DNA of 64,000 nt, from positions 26,419,501 to 26,483,500 of the forward strand of contig JARKIP010000038.1 in the NCBI GenBank assembly GCA_029990175.1. Reading direction: 5' to 3'. The position numbers were made by a program, and so were the translations under genes. Within the stretch, counting starts at the first letter, position 1. Every line of letters begins with the position of its first letter. Below the pieces are notes generated by a model. That model did no database searches, had not been told where the DNA came from, and saw only the letters and a program-made list of their open reading frames with translations. Below are positions 23,040-34,790 of the stretch, piece by piece. Source of the DNA: Petunia secreta. Taxonomy: Eukaryota; Streptophyta; Magnoliopsida; Solanales; Solanaceae.

Positions 23040-26000
23040 ACCTTTCGAGGTAGCCACTTCCGTTGGTGATTCTATAGTAGCTAGGCGTGTTTATAGAGGT
23101 TGCACGATAATGATGGGCGATTGTAGCATTACAGCTGACTTAATTGAGCTAGAAATGGTTGATTTCGATGTTATTCTCGGTATGGATTGGTTGTCCTCTT
23201 GTTATGCTAACGTTGATTGTAGAGCGAAGACAGTCCAGTTTCACTTTCTAGGAGAATTAGCTATGGAGTGGCCGGGTGTTTCTGCATCGCCAAAGGGTCT
23301 GTTTATTTCTTACCTTAAGGCAAGGAAGCTAATCGCAAAAGGCTGCTTATATCATATTGTTCATGTTCGAGACTCAAAAAAGGAGACATCGACTCTTGAG
23401 TTAGTTCCGGTAGTGAATGAGTTCCCTGATGTGTTTCCAGATGAGTTACCTGGTCTTCCTCCGGAACGAGATATTGATTTTCCTATTGATATAGTACCAG
23501 GTACGCAGTCCATATCCATTCCTCCCTATAGGATGACACCAACAGAACTGAAAGAATTGAAGGAACAACTGAAGGATTTAGTAGATAAAGGTCTCATCGG
23601 ACCTAGCATTTCCCCGTGGGGAGCCTCGGTATTGTTTGTGAAAAAGAAAGACGGCTCTCTACACATGTGCATAGATTACAGACAGCTAAATAAAGTCACA
23701 ATCAAGAATAAATACCCTCTGCCCAGGATTGATGACTTGTTTGACCAACTCCAAGGTGCCAAGTGCTTCTCGAAGATAGATTTGCGATCAGGCTACCATC
23801 AGGTTAGAGTTAGAAAATCTGATACACCTAAGACTGCATTCAGGACTAGGTATGGCCATTATGAGTTTTTAGTGATGTCGTTTGGACTCACTAATGCCCC
23901 TGCAGTATTTATGGATTTGATGAACAGTGTATTCAGGCCTTATCTAGATTTATTTGTGATTATATTTATTGATGATATTCTCATCTATTCAAAGTATGAA
24001 TCAGAGCATGTGGAGCACCTGCACACAGTATTGGGTACTCTTCGGGACCAACAATTATTTGCTAAGTTCTCAAAGTGTGAATTCTGGTTAGATTCAGTGG
24101 CATTTCTTGGGCATATAGTTTCAGCAGAAGGAATTAAAGTGGATGGCCAGAAGATTGAGGCTGTGAAGAATTGGCCCAGACCTACGACGCCAACTGAAGT
24201 ACGTAGTTTTCTGGGTTTGGCAGGTTATTACAGAAGGTTCGTAGAGGGTTTTTCCTCCATTGCAGCTCGACTGACCAAATTGACACAGAAAATAGCTAAA
24301 TTTGAGTAGTCTGATTCTTGTGAGCACAGCTTCCAAGAACTAAAGAACAGGTTGATAACAGCTCCAGTACTTACACTTCCAGAGGGATCTGAGGACTATG
24401 TCATTTACTGTGACGCTTCTCGAATTGGTCTTGGTTGTGTTTTGATGTAGCACAGAAGAGTAATTGCCTATGCTTCCAGGCAGCTGAAAAAGCACGAGCA
24501 GAACTACCCTACCCATGATCTGGAGCTTGCAGCAGTCATTCATGCATTAAAGATTTGGAGACATTATTCGTACGGAGTTCATGTTGATATTTATACAGAC
24601 CACAAGAGCCTCTATTACATATTTAAGCAAAAGGAGCTAAACATACGACAGAGGCGGTGGCTAGAGTTGCTGAAGGACTACGACGTGGACATTCTTTATC
24701 ATCCGGGTAAAGCGAATGTTGTTGCTGATGCCCTTAGTCGTAAGTCTATGGGTAGTCTATCTTATTTACAGCCACAGAAAAGAGAGTTAACTCATGCACT
24801 GCACCAGTTGGCCAGCATGGGAGTCAGATTAATTGATTCAGATGATGCAGGAATTACAGTTCAGAAAGCAGCCACTACTTGCCTGGTTATAGAAGTAAAA
24901 CAACGTCAGTATGAGGATCCAGTTCTAGTTGAATACAGACAAATAGCCAGAAGAAAACCGGATTCACTATACAGGGTTACTAGTGATGGGGTTCTCATGT
25001 ATAAAGATAGACTTTGTGTTCCTGATGTTGCAGATTTACGTGGACAGATTATGACTGAGGCACACTATTCCAGGTACACTGTTCATCTAGGTTCGACTAA
25101 GATGTATCATGACCTTAAGCAGATTTACTGGTGGGACGGAATGAAGCATGACATAGCAGAATTTGTGGCTCAGTGTCCTAAATGCCAATATGTTAAGGCC
25201 GAGCATAAAAAACCTAGTGGCTTGTTACAGGAAATCGAGATTCCATGATGGAAATAGGAAGCAGTGAATATGGACTTCATTACAGGCTTGCCCCGTACGC
25301 GGAGCAGGTATGACTCTATTTGGGTCATAGTTGACAGGCTTACTAAATCAGCTCATTTCTTGCCTGTTAGAACTACATATACAGCGGAGGATTATGCTAA
25401 ACTGTATATCAGAGAGATGGTGCGCCTACATGGTATTCCAGTATCTATCATTTCAGACAGGGGCGCACAGTTTACAGCAAATTTCTTGCGATCATTCCAG
25501 ACAGGTTTAGGGACACAGGTGAATCTGAGTACAACATTTCATCCACAGACAGATGGACAGGCTGAGCGGACCATTCAGACCTTAGAAGATATGCTTAGAG
25601 CTTGCGTGTTAGATTTTGGAGGCAGTTGGAGTGATCATCTATCATTGATAGAGTTTGCATATAATAATAGCTATCATTCCAGCATACAGATTGCACCATA
25701 TGAAGCTTTGTATGGGCGCAAATGTAGGTCTCCTATAGGATGGTTTGAGGTTGGCGAGTCTCAATTGATAGGTCCAGATTTAATCCAACAAGCCGTTGAT
25801 AAAGTTAAGTTGATCAAGGAAAGATTATTAGCAGCGCAGAGCAGACAGAAGTCCTATGCAGATAATCGACGTCGAGATTTAGAATTTCAGATTGGCGATT
25901 GGGTATTCCTAAAAGTATCACCTATGAAAGGCGTTATGAGATTTGGAAAGAAGGGGAAGCTTAGCCCTAGATTTATCGGTCCATATCAGGTCATAAGGCG

Positions 26001-26322
26001 AGTTGGGCATGTAGCCTACGAGTTAGACCTTCCAGCAGACCTTCAGGAGGTACATCCAGTATTCCATTTTTCTATGCTCAGAAAATGTGTTGGAGATCCT
26101 TCTAGAGTTGTACCAGTAGATGATGTATAGATCACAGAGCAATCAACTTATGAAGAGGTGCCAATTGCAATTTTAGATAGGCAGATTCGTCGACTAAGGA
26201 CGAAAGACATTCCTTCAGTTAAAGTGCTATGGCGAAGCATTAACGTAGAGGAAATAACTTGGGAAGCTGAGAATGATATGAGAGACAAGTATCCACATCT
26301 CTTCACTACTTCAGGTATATAA
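22987..26322 (+). pseudogene. pol of chromovirus B: protease end, RT, RNase H, integrase, chromodomain
   Basis: One frame throughout with stops at 24307, about 24448, 25246 and 26128. Protease end: [10 protein letters not shown] (about 23170). [11 protein letters not shown], then catalytic FIDDILIYS (about 23968-23994), intact. RNase [26 protein letters not shown]. Integrase: zinc finger HLGSTKMYH...CPKCQ, then D-D-E in MDFITGLP, SDRGAQF and DGQAERT. After the last stop, 26131-26322 encodes VLWRSINVEEITWEAENDM, a chromodomain-like tail thought to steer insertion to heterochromatin. The catalytic residues are mostly preserved; damage is almost all nonsense change. Confidence 0.9.
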
Positions 26323-26380
26323 CAGATCATTGTTTAATGCTTTTACATACTTCAGTTCACATTTGAGGACAAATGTTCCT

Positions 26381-26393
26381 AAAGGGGGAAGAT
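26381..26393 (+). other. Polypurine tract of element B
   Basis: AAAGGGGGAAGAT directly before the 3' LTR start TGTTACAC. Confidence 0.85.
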
Positions 26394-28846
26394 TGTTACA
26401 CATTGTATGGCCAAAGTGAGGTATATCATTCTAATGACATGTTAAGAATGATTTAAGTGATCTTAAAGTCATAATTGGAGCATATATGACTTTTATATGT
26501 TGAATATAAAGGTTGGGAAAAATCAGATTTAAGTTGCGGAAAAACCGACTAAGGATTTGCCTTTTAACGGAGCTTTTTCAGTAATTAATTCCGTGTGTTA
26601 TATGAGGTCTTTTGGAGACATATGATATACCAATTGAAGGTCTTGGAGTGTAGTTTCTAAAACTTTTGACGTTTTGTTCATACAATGTCTGGATAAAAAG
26701 ATATGAGTATCAGAAGTCATACTAGAAAAATGGACATAAGCGCAAAAGAGGGCTAGAAATGAAATGTTTTTGTTATAAAAGAGAAATCCTTCATTTTCTC
26801 GAAATTTTCCAGAAAACCCACGATATAAACAGACCTCTCTGGAGAATGAATCCATTTTTTTTATTTTGAAGAAACAACATCAATTTTGACTCGAAACGGA
26901 AGACGGATTGCGTGAAAACGCTCTATGCGATTAGGGTAACATTATGCTACCTTCAATTTCGTTTATAGTTTGAGTTTTAGAATTACTTCATAGCTAAGTA
27001 AAGTACCTAAATTCTATGTTATAGCTTGTTTAAGTTTTAGAAGGTGTGGAATTCAAAGAAAACAAAGTTTAGAAGCTAGAAACATCAAAGGTATGTAAGA
27101 CTAAACCTTTCTTTTGGCAAGGCATGTATCTTTTAGCTTTTGAAGCATTTCTTAGTTCTAAACTTAGTATTTCTTCTGAGAAACTTGTATGGTACCAAGG
27201 AAACCTAGTATATACTTAATTTGGAACAAAAATCCAAAGTGAAAGACGTCCAAATCAGCAAGAGAAAACGTTTCAAAATCTGAAAAATTGTTTTGATCTT
27301 TGGACAGTTGTTAGTATATTGATCATACCTCCTTGTATAAAATTGATATTTAGATTCTTTAAGAATTTCCAGAACCCTAAGACATATACCTAAAACTTTC
27401 ATGAAGACTATGAAGTCTATAACTTTGATCTACACTCTGAAAATTAGGTTGAAAGTCAGGACAGTGGTGCTGTCCAGACATTCTATCTGCGGATTTGTTA
27501 TGTCATCCATTTGTCTCATCTTGCTATCCGTTTAACATGTTTATGTTATCAGTTTATCCGGGTATCCATTCCTGTGTATGGTATAGTGTTGGTTCTGTTT
27601 TGCGGATCATCCAGTTTCAGAGGAATGTCTGCCGAAATTTTTATAAAAGTCAAAGAGTTAGACAAATTCTAAGTTTCAGGTTGTGTCTATAATTCAATCC
27701 AGAGTTTTCTTATCATTCCTTCGAGTCCATATATATTGTTGCCACATGTGTTATGCCTCATACATGCTTATTCTTATATTGTGATCATGTTATGTGTGAT
27801 TTGGAGTCCCCCATAGAGGCTGGACATTGGACGTACAGTCCGGTCGCGTGTGATACTACCCGCCTGGGGGTTACAGCCCGTCTAGTTCAGGCGAGAGTTG
27901 AAACACCTAGTGTGACCGGGTGTCATTCACACACTCTGACCAAAGAGACTAGATATTACTAGCTGGGGGGATATAGCCCATAACACCCACCAGGTTTGTT
28001 ATATACGCCTATATAGCCACAGTATGCTTTGCATGATTATATGTGAGGCTAGTTCAGATGTTCAGTTACCTAATTTGGGGGGATATAGCCCATAAAACCA
28101 GGCAGGTACCAGTTCAGATAATAGTTCAATTTATGCTCAGTACCAGTTATCAGTTCTCAGTTATCAGCCACCAATTTTAGTGTCAGTATCAGCTGACAGC
28201 TTTCGGTTCTAGTTTCTAGTTACCAGTTACCAGTCATATTACAGTCATTTATCAGTATAGTTCAGCTCAGTCTTCAGTTTCAGATTCAGCTAGACTTCAG
28301 GTTATATTCAGACCATGTTTAGTACATCTTAAGATTTCCTGCTACATTGCTATGCTTCAACTCATGTTTACACATTTATATTCCAGCCTTACAGTTTCAT
28401 CCAACTATGATTTATTATATGCTCAGGCCTTTTTTTGGGGCTCTGCGTTTCATGCCGCGCAGGTACAGAGAGAGCAGACCCTGAGCCACGTTAGTAGGCT
28501 ATTTACCAGCTGTTGGAGTCACTCCATTTTTTCCGGAGGATACTACTTTTGGTATGTTGTACAGATGTCGAGTAGGTATGGCGGGGCCTTGTCCCGTCCT
28601 TTGTATATTCTGTTCAGCACTCTTAGAGGCCTGTAGATATGTCCCTGTGTGGTGAAGTCAGTATGTTATATATATTATCGTGTGATAGCCTTGTCATCTT
28701 TCCAGACTTTATGTTTTCAGTAAATATGTATGTATTCATAACCAGGTTGCCAGCTCATCTCTATAATTCATAGATTATTAATAGGTTTAGCGATAATCGA
28801 CACTTAGTGTCGGTTATCCGTCGGGGCCCTAGGTTGGGTCGTGATA
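26394..28846 (+). repeat. 3' LTR of element B
   Basis: 2,453 bp, aligns end to end with the 5' LTR with many single changes and a short deletion near 28433 (the stretch before TTTTTTTGGGGC). TATAAAAG at 26774-26781. The divergence shows it is clearly older than element E. Confidence 0.9.
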
Positions 28847-28851
28847 GAAAT

Positions 28852-30799
28852 GTCATCACGTGTGCACTCAAAAAGGTTTTATTGTTCCCACACTTCCAAC
28901 ATCCTCAAAGTTTTCTCCAAAATTAGAGCGATGTGGGGTCCAAAATCGACTTAAGTGGCACTCGCAGCAGTTTCCCCTTCAATAGCAGTAGGCGCCCTGA
29001 TTTCTCCAACCTTGGCTTTGCCTTTAGCCTATGTGGCTGCTTGATCATACTCGTCGAGGTCAACCACGTTGGTCTCTTTAGATGCTTTGAGGCCTTCATC
29101 ACTGGGTTCATCAATCAACCCTCGACGTTTCTTGATGATGACCTCAGGCCGAGGAGCAGCAGTCGCCTCAACTCGGGGGCGCTTCGCCTTGGTTGGCCTC
29201 TTCGAGACTTCTCTCTCCCTCTTCGAATTTGTGGAAGGAGAATGCCTATAAACAACAGAAGAACAAGAAGTCGAAACGCAAACGAATCGAACAAGGAGGA
29301 CGTCATCACTTTTTGAAGTTCCCTGGCCTGAAGAGCCCTTGGACATTTGAGCTGCGGCGATTTGCTTTGCTAAGCTCGCCATCGTACCGACACTTTCCTC
29401 GGCTTCGATCACTTTTCTTTCCTTCTTCTCCTTTTTTTCCTTTTTTCTTTTCTTTCTTCTCTTCCTTCTCTTTCTATTCATCTTCGACATCCTTGGCAGC
29501 CCTGTTTGAGAAACCTGCAAGAAAGGAAGAAAGAGAAATAGTGGATGATATTTAAATGACAAAAGTGTGACGAATAACTCATCATGTCTTTACCATGTCC
29601 AATTGTTATCCTCCTCGGTGGTCATGAGCATCCTAACAGGACGCTTTCGAACCGCCATCACTACCGTGACCCAATTGAGCGAATCACTTGAAGGGTTAAC
29701 TGGAACTTTGTTGGCTACACATAAGGGGAACAATGAGAAATTAAAAACTGAAGTAACAAAAGGGAGAAAGGTTGAGATAAAAGCACTTACGCTGAGCATT
29801 CCACACCTCGGGAAAGCCAGGATCAGCCGATAACATGTTTGTTGGAATGTGAACATAGCGATCACACTATTCTTAGTCGCAATGATCCTCGCTTTTACTC
29901 AAAATAACATATTGATCTAGGTTGTTCAAAGCCACGATCCCTGCCTTGTGGAAGTATGGGTAGTAAACAACAATTAGATGTTGAAAAGTGAAGTCCAATC
30001 CCGCCTCTCGACTCAGAAAATCAAGTCCTTGAACAACCCTCTAAACTCCGGGGCTAATTTGTGCCACACATAGGTTGTATGTTCGGCAGAAGGTATCTAT
30101 GATTCGGTGGATTGGTAAGGAAAATCCCAAAGTAAAAGAGTAGGTATAAATAAAAGAATACCCTGGTACATGGTTGGAAACGAAGCTGTCCGAGTTGGGA
30201 ACCATGATTTCTATCTCAGGCCCCCACTTACAATCCTCTCTATCCACCTATACTAAATTTTTAGTGATTAAACTTGGTGTCGCTTGCACTGGCACATTCC
30301 TGTTTAATCCACCTGAGTGTCTGATTGGTTTTGCACCTTGAAATATTTTTCGTTATTGAAGTCCGAAGGGATAACCAGTTGAGGTTTGATTTCTTGTTCG
30401 ACGGAGATTTTCTTCCTAGATATCTTTAAGGGACCACGTTTGGTTTTAGCCTCGATTTTTCTAGTCACCTTTGTATCATTCTCCTTATTACTGATCTTTT
30501 CGGCATCAGCGGCATCATCACCTTCGACGTCGCCTCTTTCATTGATGATATCGTCACCTTCGACGTCATCATTATCGTCATCACCCAACTCCTTGATTTT
30601 GTCACGACCAGCAGGGGCCATGCGATGCCTTGAGCCGCTGGACAAGGATGTCGCCTCATCATCGCCACCAACCGGAACAATGACTTTTAATGGTTGAACG
30701 ACATCCAGTAATTCGTCGCCGGTGATCATGGCGGCAGGGTTTGAAACTCTTTCCCCTGAGTCGCTGGAGCCTTGAATAGATTTTTTTTTTTGCAGACAT
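28852..30799 (-). pseudogene. Antisense ORF of element A, N-terminal part
   Basis: Continuation of the 17911-18857 remnant before B inserted. ATG at 30799 or 30729; the first lies before an 11-base A-run and is out of frame with the rest. Then an acidic region (30680-30500), a globular domain with CKWGPEIEIMVPNSDS and SFTLGFSLPIHRIIDTF (30230-30090) matching the element C domain, and a Lys/Arg/Glu-rich stretch (29500-29430). Two likely introns: 29715-29789 (GTAAGT...TGTGTAG) and 29515-29593. The first lies at the same place, before the codons for ANKV, as intron 2713-2782 of element C. Unknown role. Confidence 0.65.
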
Positions 30800-31134
30800 T
30801 ATGGGTTGTATATTTTTTTATTCTGAAAAAAAGGAGTGAAAGAAAAATGGATGCAAGATTTGGTTTTCACAGAATTTACTGTTGCTTCAAGAATCCAAGT
30901 GAAGAAGAAAGAGATCAAGGAAGAGTATTTATAAGCTAAAGAGTCATCATTGCAGAAGTGTTGGGAAGAGAAAACGAAACGGTGTGACCATTCGAAGCCT
31001 ATCAACGGTCACCACGTAAGCAGCAACAGGAAGATGAAGTAATTGAATCATTTTTAAAATCCTTGGCGTATGTTTCACCGCGTCATTCTCCCACTCAAAT
31101 TCATTCCACTCCTCGATAACTCTGGCACTTGCCC

Positions 31135-31150
31135 GAGGAGTGAGCGGACT
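31135..31150 (+). other. Polypurine tract of element A
   Basis: GAGGAGTGAGCGGACT just before the 3' LTR start TGCATTGG. Confidence 0.65.
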
Positions 31151-31153
31151 ATC

Positions 31154-31700
31154 TGCATTGGGTGAAAATTGGCTTGCGTATGTGACGCCTTGGGTGTATG
31201 GATCGAAGTGCACCGAACTGATGGTCATAAGTTATGGCTTGGGACAAATCGCAAGATCACCAAAGTCATCAACCGAAGATATAGTCCACGTTATACCTCG
31301 GTGAATTATCACCTCGTTCGATCAATAAGCTCACATCCCCGAGGCAGAAGATTTTAGCCTTAGTGGGCCGTCCCAACTTCAGCGGAAAAACTGCCCTACG
31401 ATCTCAGCCCATTAACTCCACTTTAAAAGATGTGGATCGTGGATGGAACAATGGACAAACATGGGGGAAATGGTCTGAAATCCTCCATCTATAAATAGCA
31501 TTTCATTTCGTGTTATAATCATCAAAATATATATAACAAAACTAAGTCAAAATTTGTACTCAACATTAATATTGAAATTACGTTCTAGCTTTGCATTTGT
31601 TTATTCGATTGTGTTGCATATTTCAACTTTGATACCAGGCATTTTTTGTAAACTCATTCCAAATTTGATTTGTTTTCCTAAACCGATTTAGGCTAATACA
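31154..31700 (+). repeat. 3' LTR of element A
   Basis: 547 bp; TATAAATA at 31490-31497. Same ends as the 5' LTR apart from point changes; it contains about 108 bp missing from the 5' copy. Followed by TAAAT, matching TAAAC before the 5' LTR. Confidence 0.8.
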
Positions 31701-33212
31701 TAAATAGAAATCAAATGGTAGATACTTAATATTCGAAGAGTGCAGTACTCTTCAATCAATTTTCATGTAGTTGATTGGTGGAGACAATGATCACATGGTC
31801 TGCTTCATGGATTGTTAAGAGTGGAACTTAGAAGACATTAAACATTTTATTTCATCTAGGATCTTTTTTTTCCCATCTTGTAAAGACCAAAATATATAGA
31901 AATGTTTCTACTTTCTCTGTACAAGTAATTCGTCTTTCTTTTATCTGAACATGATCTTTATTCCTTAAATTGATCTGAGGTTTATATATATGTCAATATG
32001 TTACGGTGGTACTTCTGGAATATTATTCTAGGCAACGATTTTTTATGGTAGAGAGGTAGATTCAAGTCATATTGTGTCCTTTTAAGGGTTATGAAATCCT
32101 AATTAACTTTATAGTCTAAGGAGAGGGATTTCAGAGAAACTGTTGATATATCGAGCTAGCATTGTACGTAGTATGCTACCCTCAGCTGTCGTGTCGAGTC
32201 AGTTTGCCTTTCTTTTCTAGTTTGGTATCATGGGCATAACAAGTTTCTCATTTGCCACTTTGAGCATATCATTTCATTTCTAAGTGTAAGGAAGTCAATA
32301 AGTAAATTTTGATTCGTGTATCTCGCCTAGGTTCGGGATACTAGTGTGATCATTCCATCTTGTAGTTTTCTCTATTGTAAAGAGGTTTCCTGATGTGCTC
32401 TCTGGCGAGTCATTAGACTCTCTTCTAGTCAGAAGATTGAGCAGGCATGAATTGTGTGTCATAAACTCAGTCAATGCCTATATATTTCATCACACTTTTG
32501 GATTGTTTGACTCAGAAAGCAATCTAATTCTAATAGCCAGACCAATAGAAGTCGAGCTTATAGAAGCTCAGATCGTTGTTAGCTTTAGCACTAGTGTCAT
32601 TTTCCCTTCTGATATTGGTAGAATCATGGTCGTGATGCTTCCTGTGATAGTCTAGAATGCGTGTTGATTTAGCCAGGCAAGCATGTTGTTTATGTTTCCT
32701 GACTTCTAGGGGATAAATGGAGAGAAGATCCCCACTCGTGAATTAAAGTCAACGAGCAGAGACACTTGTATCATAGGTTTGGAAGTCGTAAACTCGAGAG
32801 TTGTAGTTCTTTGGCAACTCGAGAGGATAATTTCATAGCCAAATCAGTTTTATTAATATTATAGCTTGAGTCTTCTTCATCCACGTGGACTAAAGGAAGA
32901 ACAACTCGAGAATTCTTATCTTTAATCTCTGGCATAATTAGTATATTCAAGGTGAAGGAGCCTCCCTCCAATGCTAAACACAAGTAGTAATCTTAAAAGC
33001 GTAAGCTAAGCCTCAAGTTCATCAATCTTATCCATATTGAGAAATGCGTCGGTAAGATGATCCATCGGCTTGGATAGCCTTTTTAGCCTTGATTAGCCTA
33101 CCCTTATATATTTACCCCTAGTAAGCTCTTTTAAGCCTATCGGCCTCTTTATTGGCACCCACATTACAAGTCTTACCCTTTTTTTCTTTAATAACATCTT
33201 TTTGAACCTTTA
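31701..33212. other. Unclassified host DNA between element A and the hAT element
   Basis: This is the continuation of the C2-gene 3' flank after the insertion of A. No recognised gene. A coding-like fragment on the minus strand is listed separately. The ORF at 32395-32655 (plus) has no recognisable features. Confidence 0.45.
32771..32983 (-). pseudogene. Unrecognised coding-like fragment
   Basis: 70-residue minus-strand ORF with balanced composition (GSFTLNILIMPEIKDKNSR, then VVLPLVHVDEEDSS), unlike the low-complexity ORFs around it. Upstream, frames near 33000-33060 read through Lys/Ala-rich and SSYRRIS-like codons but with stops. I do not recognise the family. It may be an exon or a decayed transposon protein; a chance ORF is also possible. 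Confidence 0.25.
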
Positions 33213-33445
33213 CTCCTTAGTAGGGGTGGACGTTCAATGTTCGGTTCTGTTTTTTTGAAACTTCGGTTCGTACTTCTGTATTCAAATACAGTAATTTTTA
33301 TACATCGGTTCGGTTCGGTTCGGTTCGGTTTATTTAGTTCGGCATTCGATTCGGTACTCCGAATTTTTTATTTAAACTAAAATTTCTAGCCCAAAAGAAA
33401 AATCAGTACTGTAATTGTTAGGAAAATATCTAGCACTACTTGTAG

Positions 33446-34238
33446 TGATACAGGTCAAATCACGGATGCGATAACAAGGTAGCGGAAGCAATAAAGTAAA
33501 TACGAGATCAAAGAAATAAGGGAAGGGGAAGAACAGAAATATAAGAAAGAACGAATCAAACTAAACAAATAGATTCATTCAAAGGGAGAAGAGACTCGAA
33601 CCACAAACGGGGTCACACTAGCGGTGATCCACCATGGATTCCAAGTAAGAGATACATGAAGCCATGCTTCAACAAGAAGGACCTAGTCTCTTCTAATGTC
33701 TAATCTTCAATCTCAAAATCTAGCTCCTGAAATAAAATGACTAAGTGTGGTATTTATAGGTTCACCACACTTCTAAATAAAATGTCTAAATAGCCCCTAA
33801 GTCTAGTAAAAAAAATACAAGTCACTTAGGGCTATAGTTGGAATTACACTCAAAATAAGTAGGAGTCTCGGATGGACCCTCAGCAAAGTAGGCGCCCCAG
33901 CCTAAAAGTAGGCGGCCAGAGTAGGCACCGCGGCCTAAAAGTGGGCGGCCAGAGCAGGCGGTCCGCCCATAAAACAGGCGGCCCAATGTCCTGAGGCTTG
34001 ATTTCAAGTGGGCGGTCCGCCCCTTTGAGTAAGCGGTCTGCCTCTTCCTGGGAGGTCTTGAAATGGCTCAAAATGTGTCTCCCGAGCCTCTCCTTTGGAG
34101 CCTAGGTGGTCCTCCTTCCTTAGTGCTCCTTTGCATGATCTTCAAGTTGCTTCCCGGAGCCCGTGACTTGTCTTCCTTGTGCTCTCAAGCTTGGCTCTTG
34201 ATGGTTGGCGCTTTGGCTCTCAATTTTCCCCCGCATCA
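33446..34238 (-). repeat. 3' LTR of element D
   Basis: Reads TGATGCGGGG...TGTATCA on the minus strand. Contains a cluster of GGGCGG(C/T)C and GGCGGTCCGCC motifs (33880-34045). The ORFs 33822-34007 and 33880-34071 arise from this cluster and are repeated in the other LTR; they are not genes. Confidence 0.9.
33880..34045. repeat. GC-rich GGCGGTCCGCC motif cluster (3' LTR of D)
   Basis: About seven copies of an 8-12 bp motif, alternately (T/G)GGCGGCC and the near-palindrome GGCGGTCCGCCC, spaced about 20-45 bp in AT-rich surroundings. The other LTR has the same cluster at 38875-39045, and a related one lies at 37880-37960 just inside the 5' LTR side. Confidence 0.7.
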
Positions 34239-34251
34239 TCCTCCCCTTCTT
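34239..34251 (-). other. Polypurine tract of element D
   Basis: Minus strand AAGAAGGGGAGGA directly before the LTR start TGATGCGGGG. Confidence 0.85.
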
Positions 34252-34279
34252 GAAAGGATTTCGTCCTCGAAGTCAAACC

Positions 34280-34790
34280 ATCAAGACCTACAATCAAAGA
34301 CAAGCACAACCAAAATCTCCTACCACAAGAGTAGGTTAGTGCAAGTAGTGTGGAAAACACACTCTTATGGTATAACCAAGCATCAATAACAATGATAAAG
34401 CGCATTTTTCCAAAGAAAACAACAAGTACTTGGTTTCCCCAATGGGTGCACTCAACACATGGTTCATCAAAGAGATCAATAGGGTAGAGAATATGCAAGA
34501 TCAAGTCGTCAAAATCCCTATGATCCCTAAGTCCAATAAGAACACGCCAAAACTTCCCACTACAAGAGTAAGCAAGTCCAACAAGAGTTAGTACAAGTGA
34601 TGTGAAAATCACACTCTTGTGGTAGAGCCAAGTATCAATATTAATCAAAAAGCTTATGTCTCCAAAGGAAACAACAAGGTCTTGGCTCAACAATGACAAG
34701 TACTCACTACCATAACAAGTAAAGAGATCAATAAGACATGGAACATGCAAGATTAAGCAACTAAGTTCCTTATGGCCTCCAAGCTCATGG
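34280..34790. repeat. Internal direct repeat in element D coding end
   Basis: Two diverged copies of about 245 bp (34285-34530 and 34531-34785). Both contain ACTACAAGAGTA or CCACAAGAGTA, then GAAAA(C/T)(A/C)ACACTCTT(A/G)TGGTA, then CCAAGxATCAATA and AAAGAGATCAATA. They encode the repeated protein segments. Confidence 0.75.

Larger units (their letters stand above)
18858..28846 (+). mobile_element. Tekay/Del-type chromovirus B, nested in element A
   Basis: 9,989 bp bounded by 2.45-2.5-kb LTRs with a perfect 5-bp target duplication GAAAT (18853-18857 and 28847-28851). Has a tRNA-iMet-type primer site, gag, protease, RT, RNase H, integrase and a C-terminal chromodomain-like segment, then a purine tract. 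Large LTRs and a chromodomain tail fit the Tekay (Del) lineage. Seven in-frame stops and one frameshift make it non-autonomous. It is younger than element A because it interrupts it. Confidence 0.92.
11186..31700 (+). mobile_element. Tat-lineage Gypsy retrotransposon A, nested
   Basis: Bounded by related LTRs (11186-11624 and 31154-31700) and by TAAAC/TAAAT, a target-site duplication with one mismatch. Internal order is gag, protease, RT, RNase H, a second RNase H, integrase, then a long 3' region with an antisense ORF. Dual RNase H and an antisense 3' ORF are marks of the Tat clade of Gypsy. Element B (18858-28846) is inserted in the antisense-ORF region. Without B it is about 10.5 kb. All coding parts are broken, so it is inactive. 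Confidence 0.85.
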
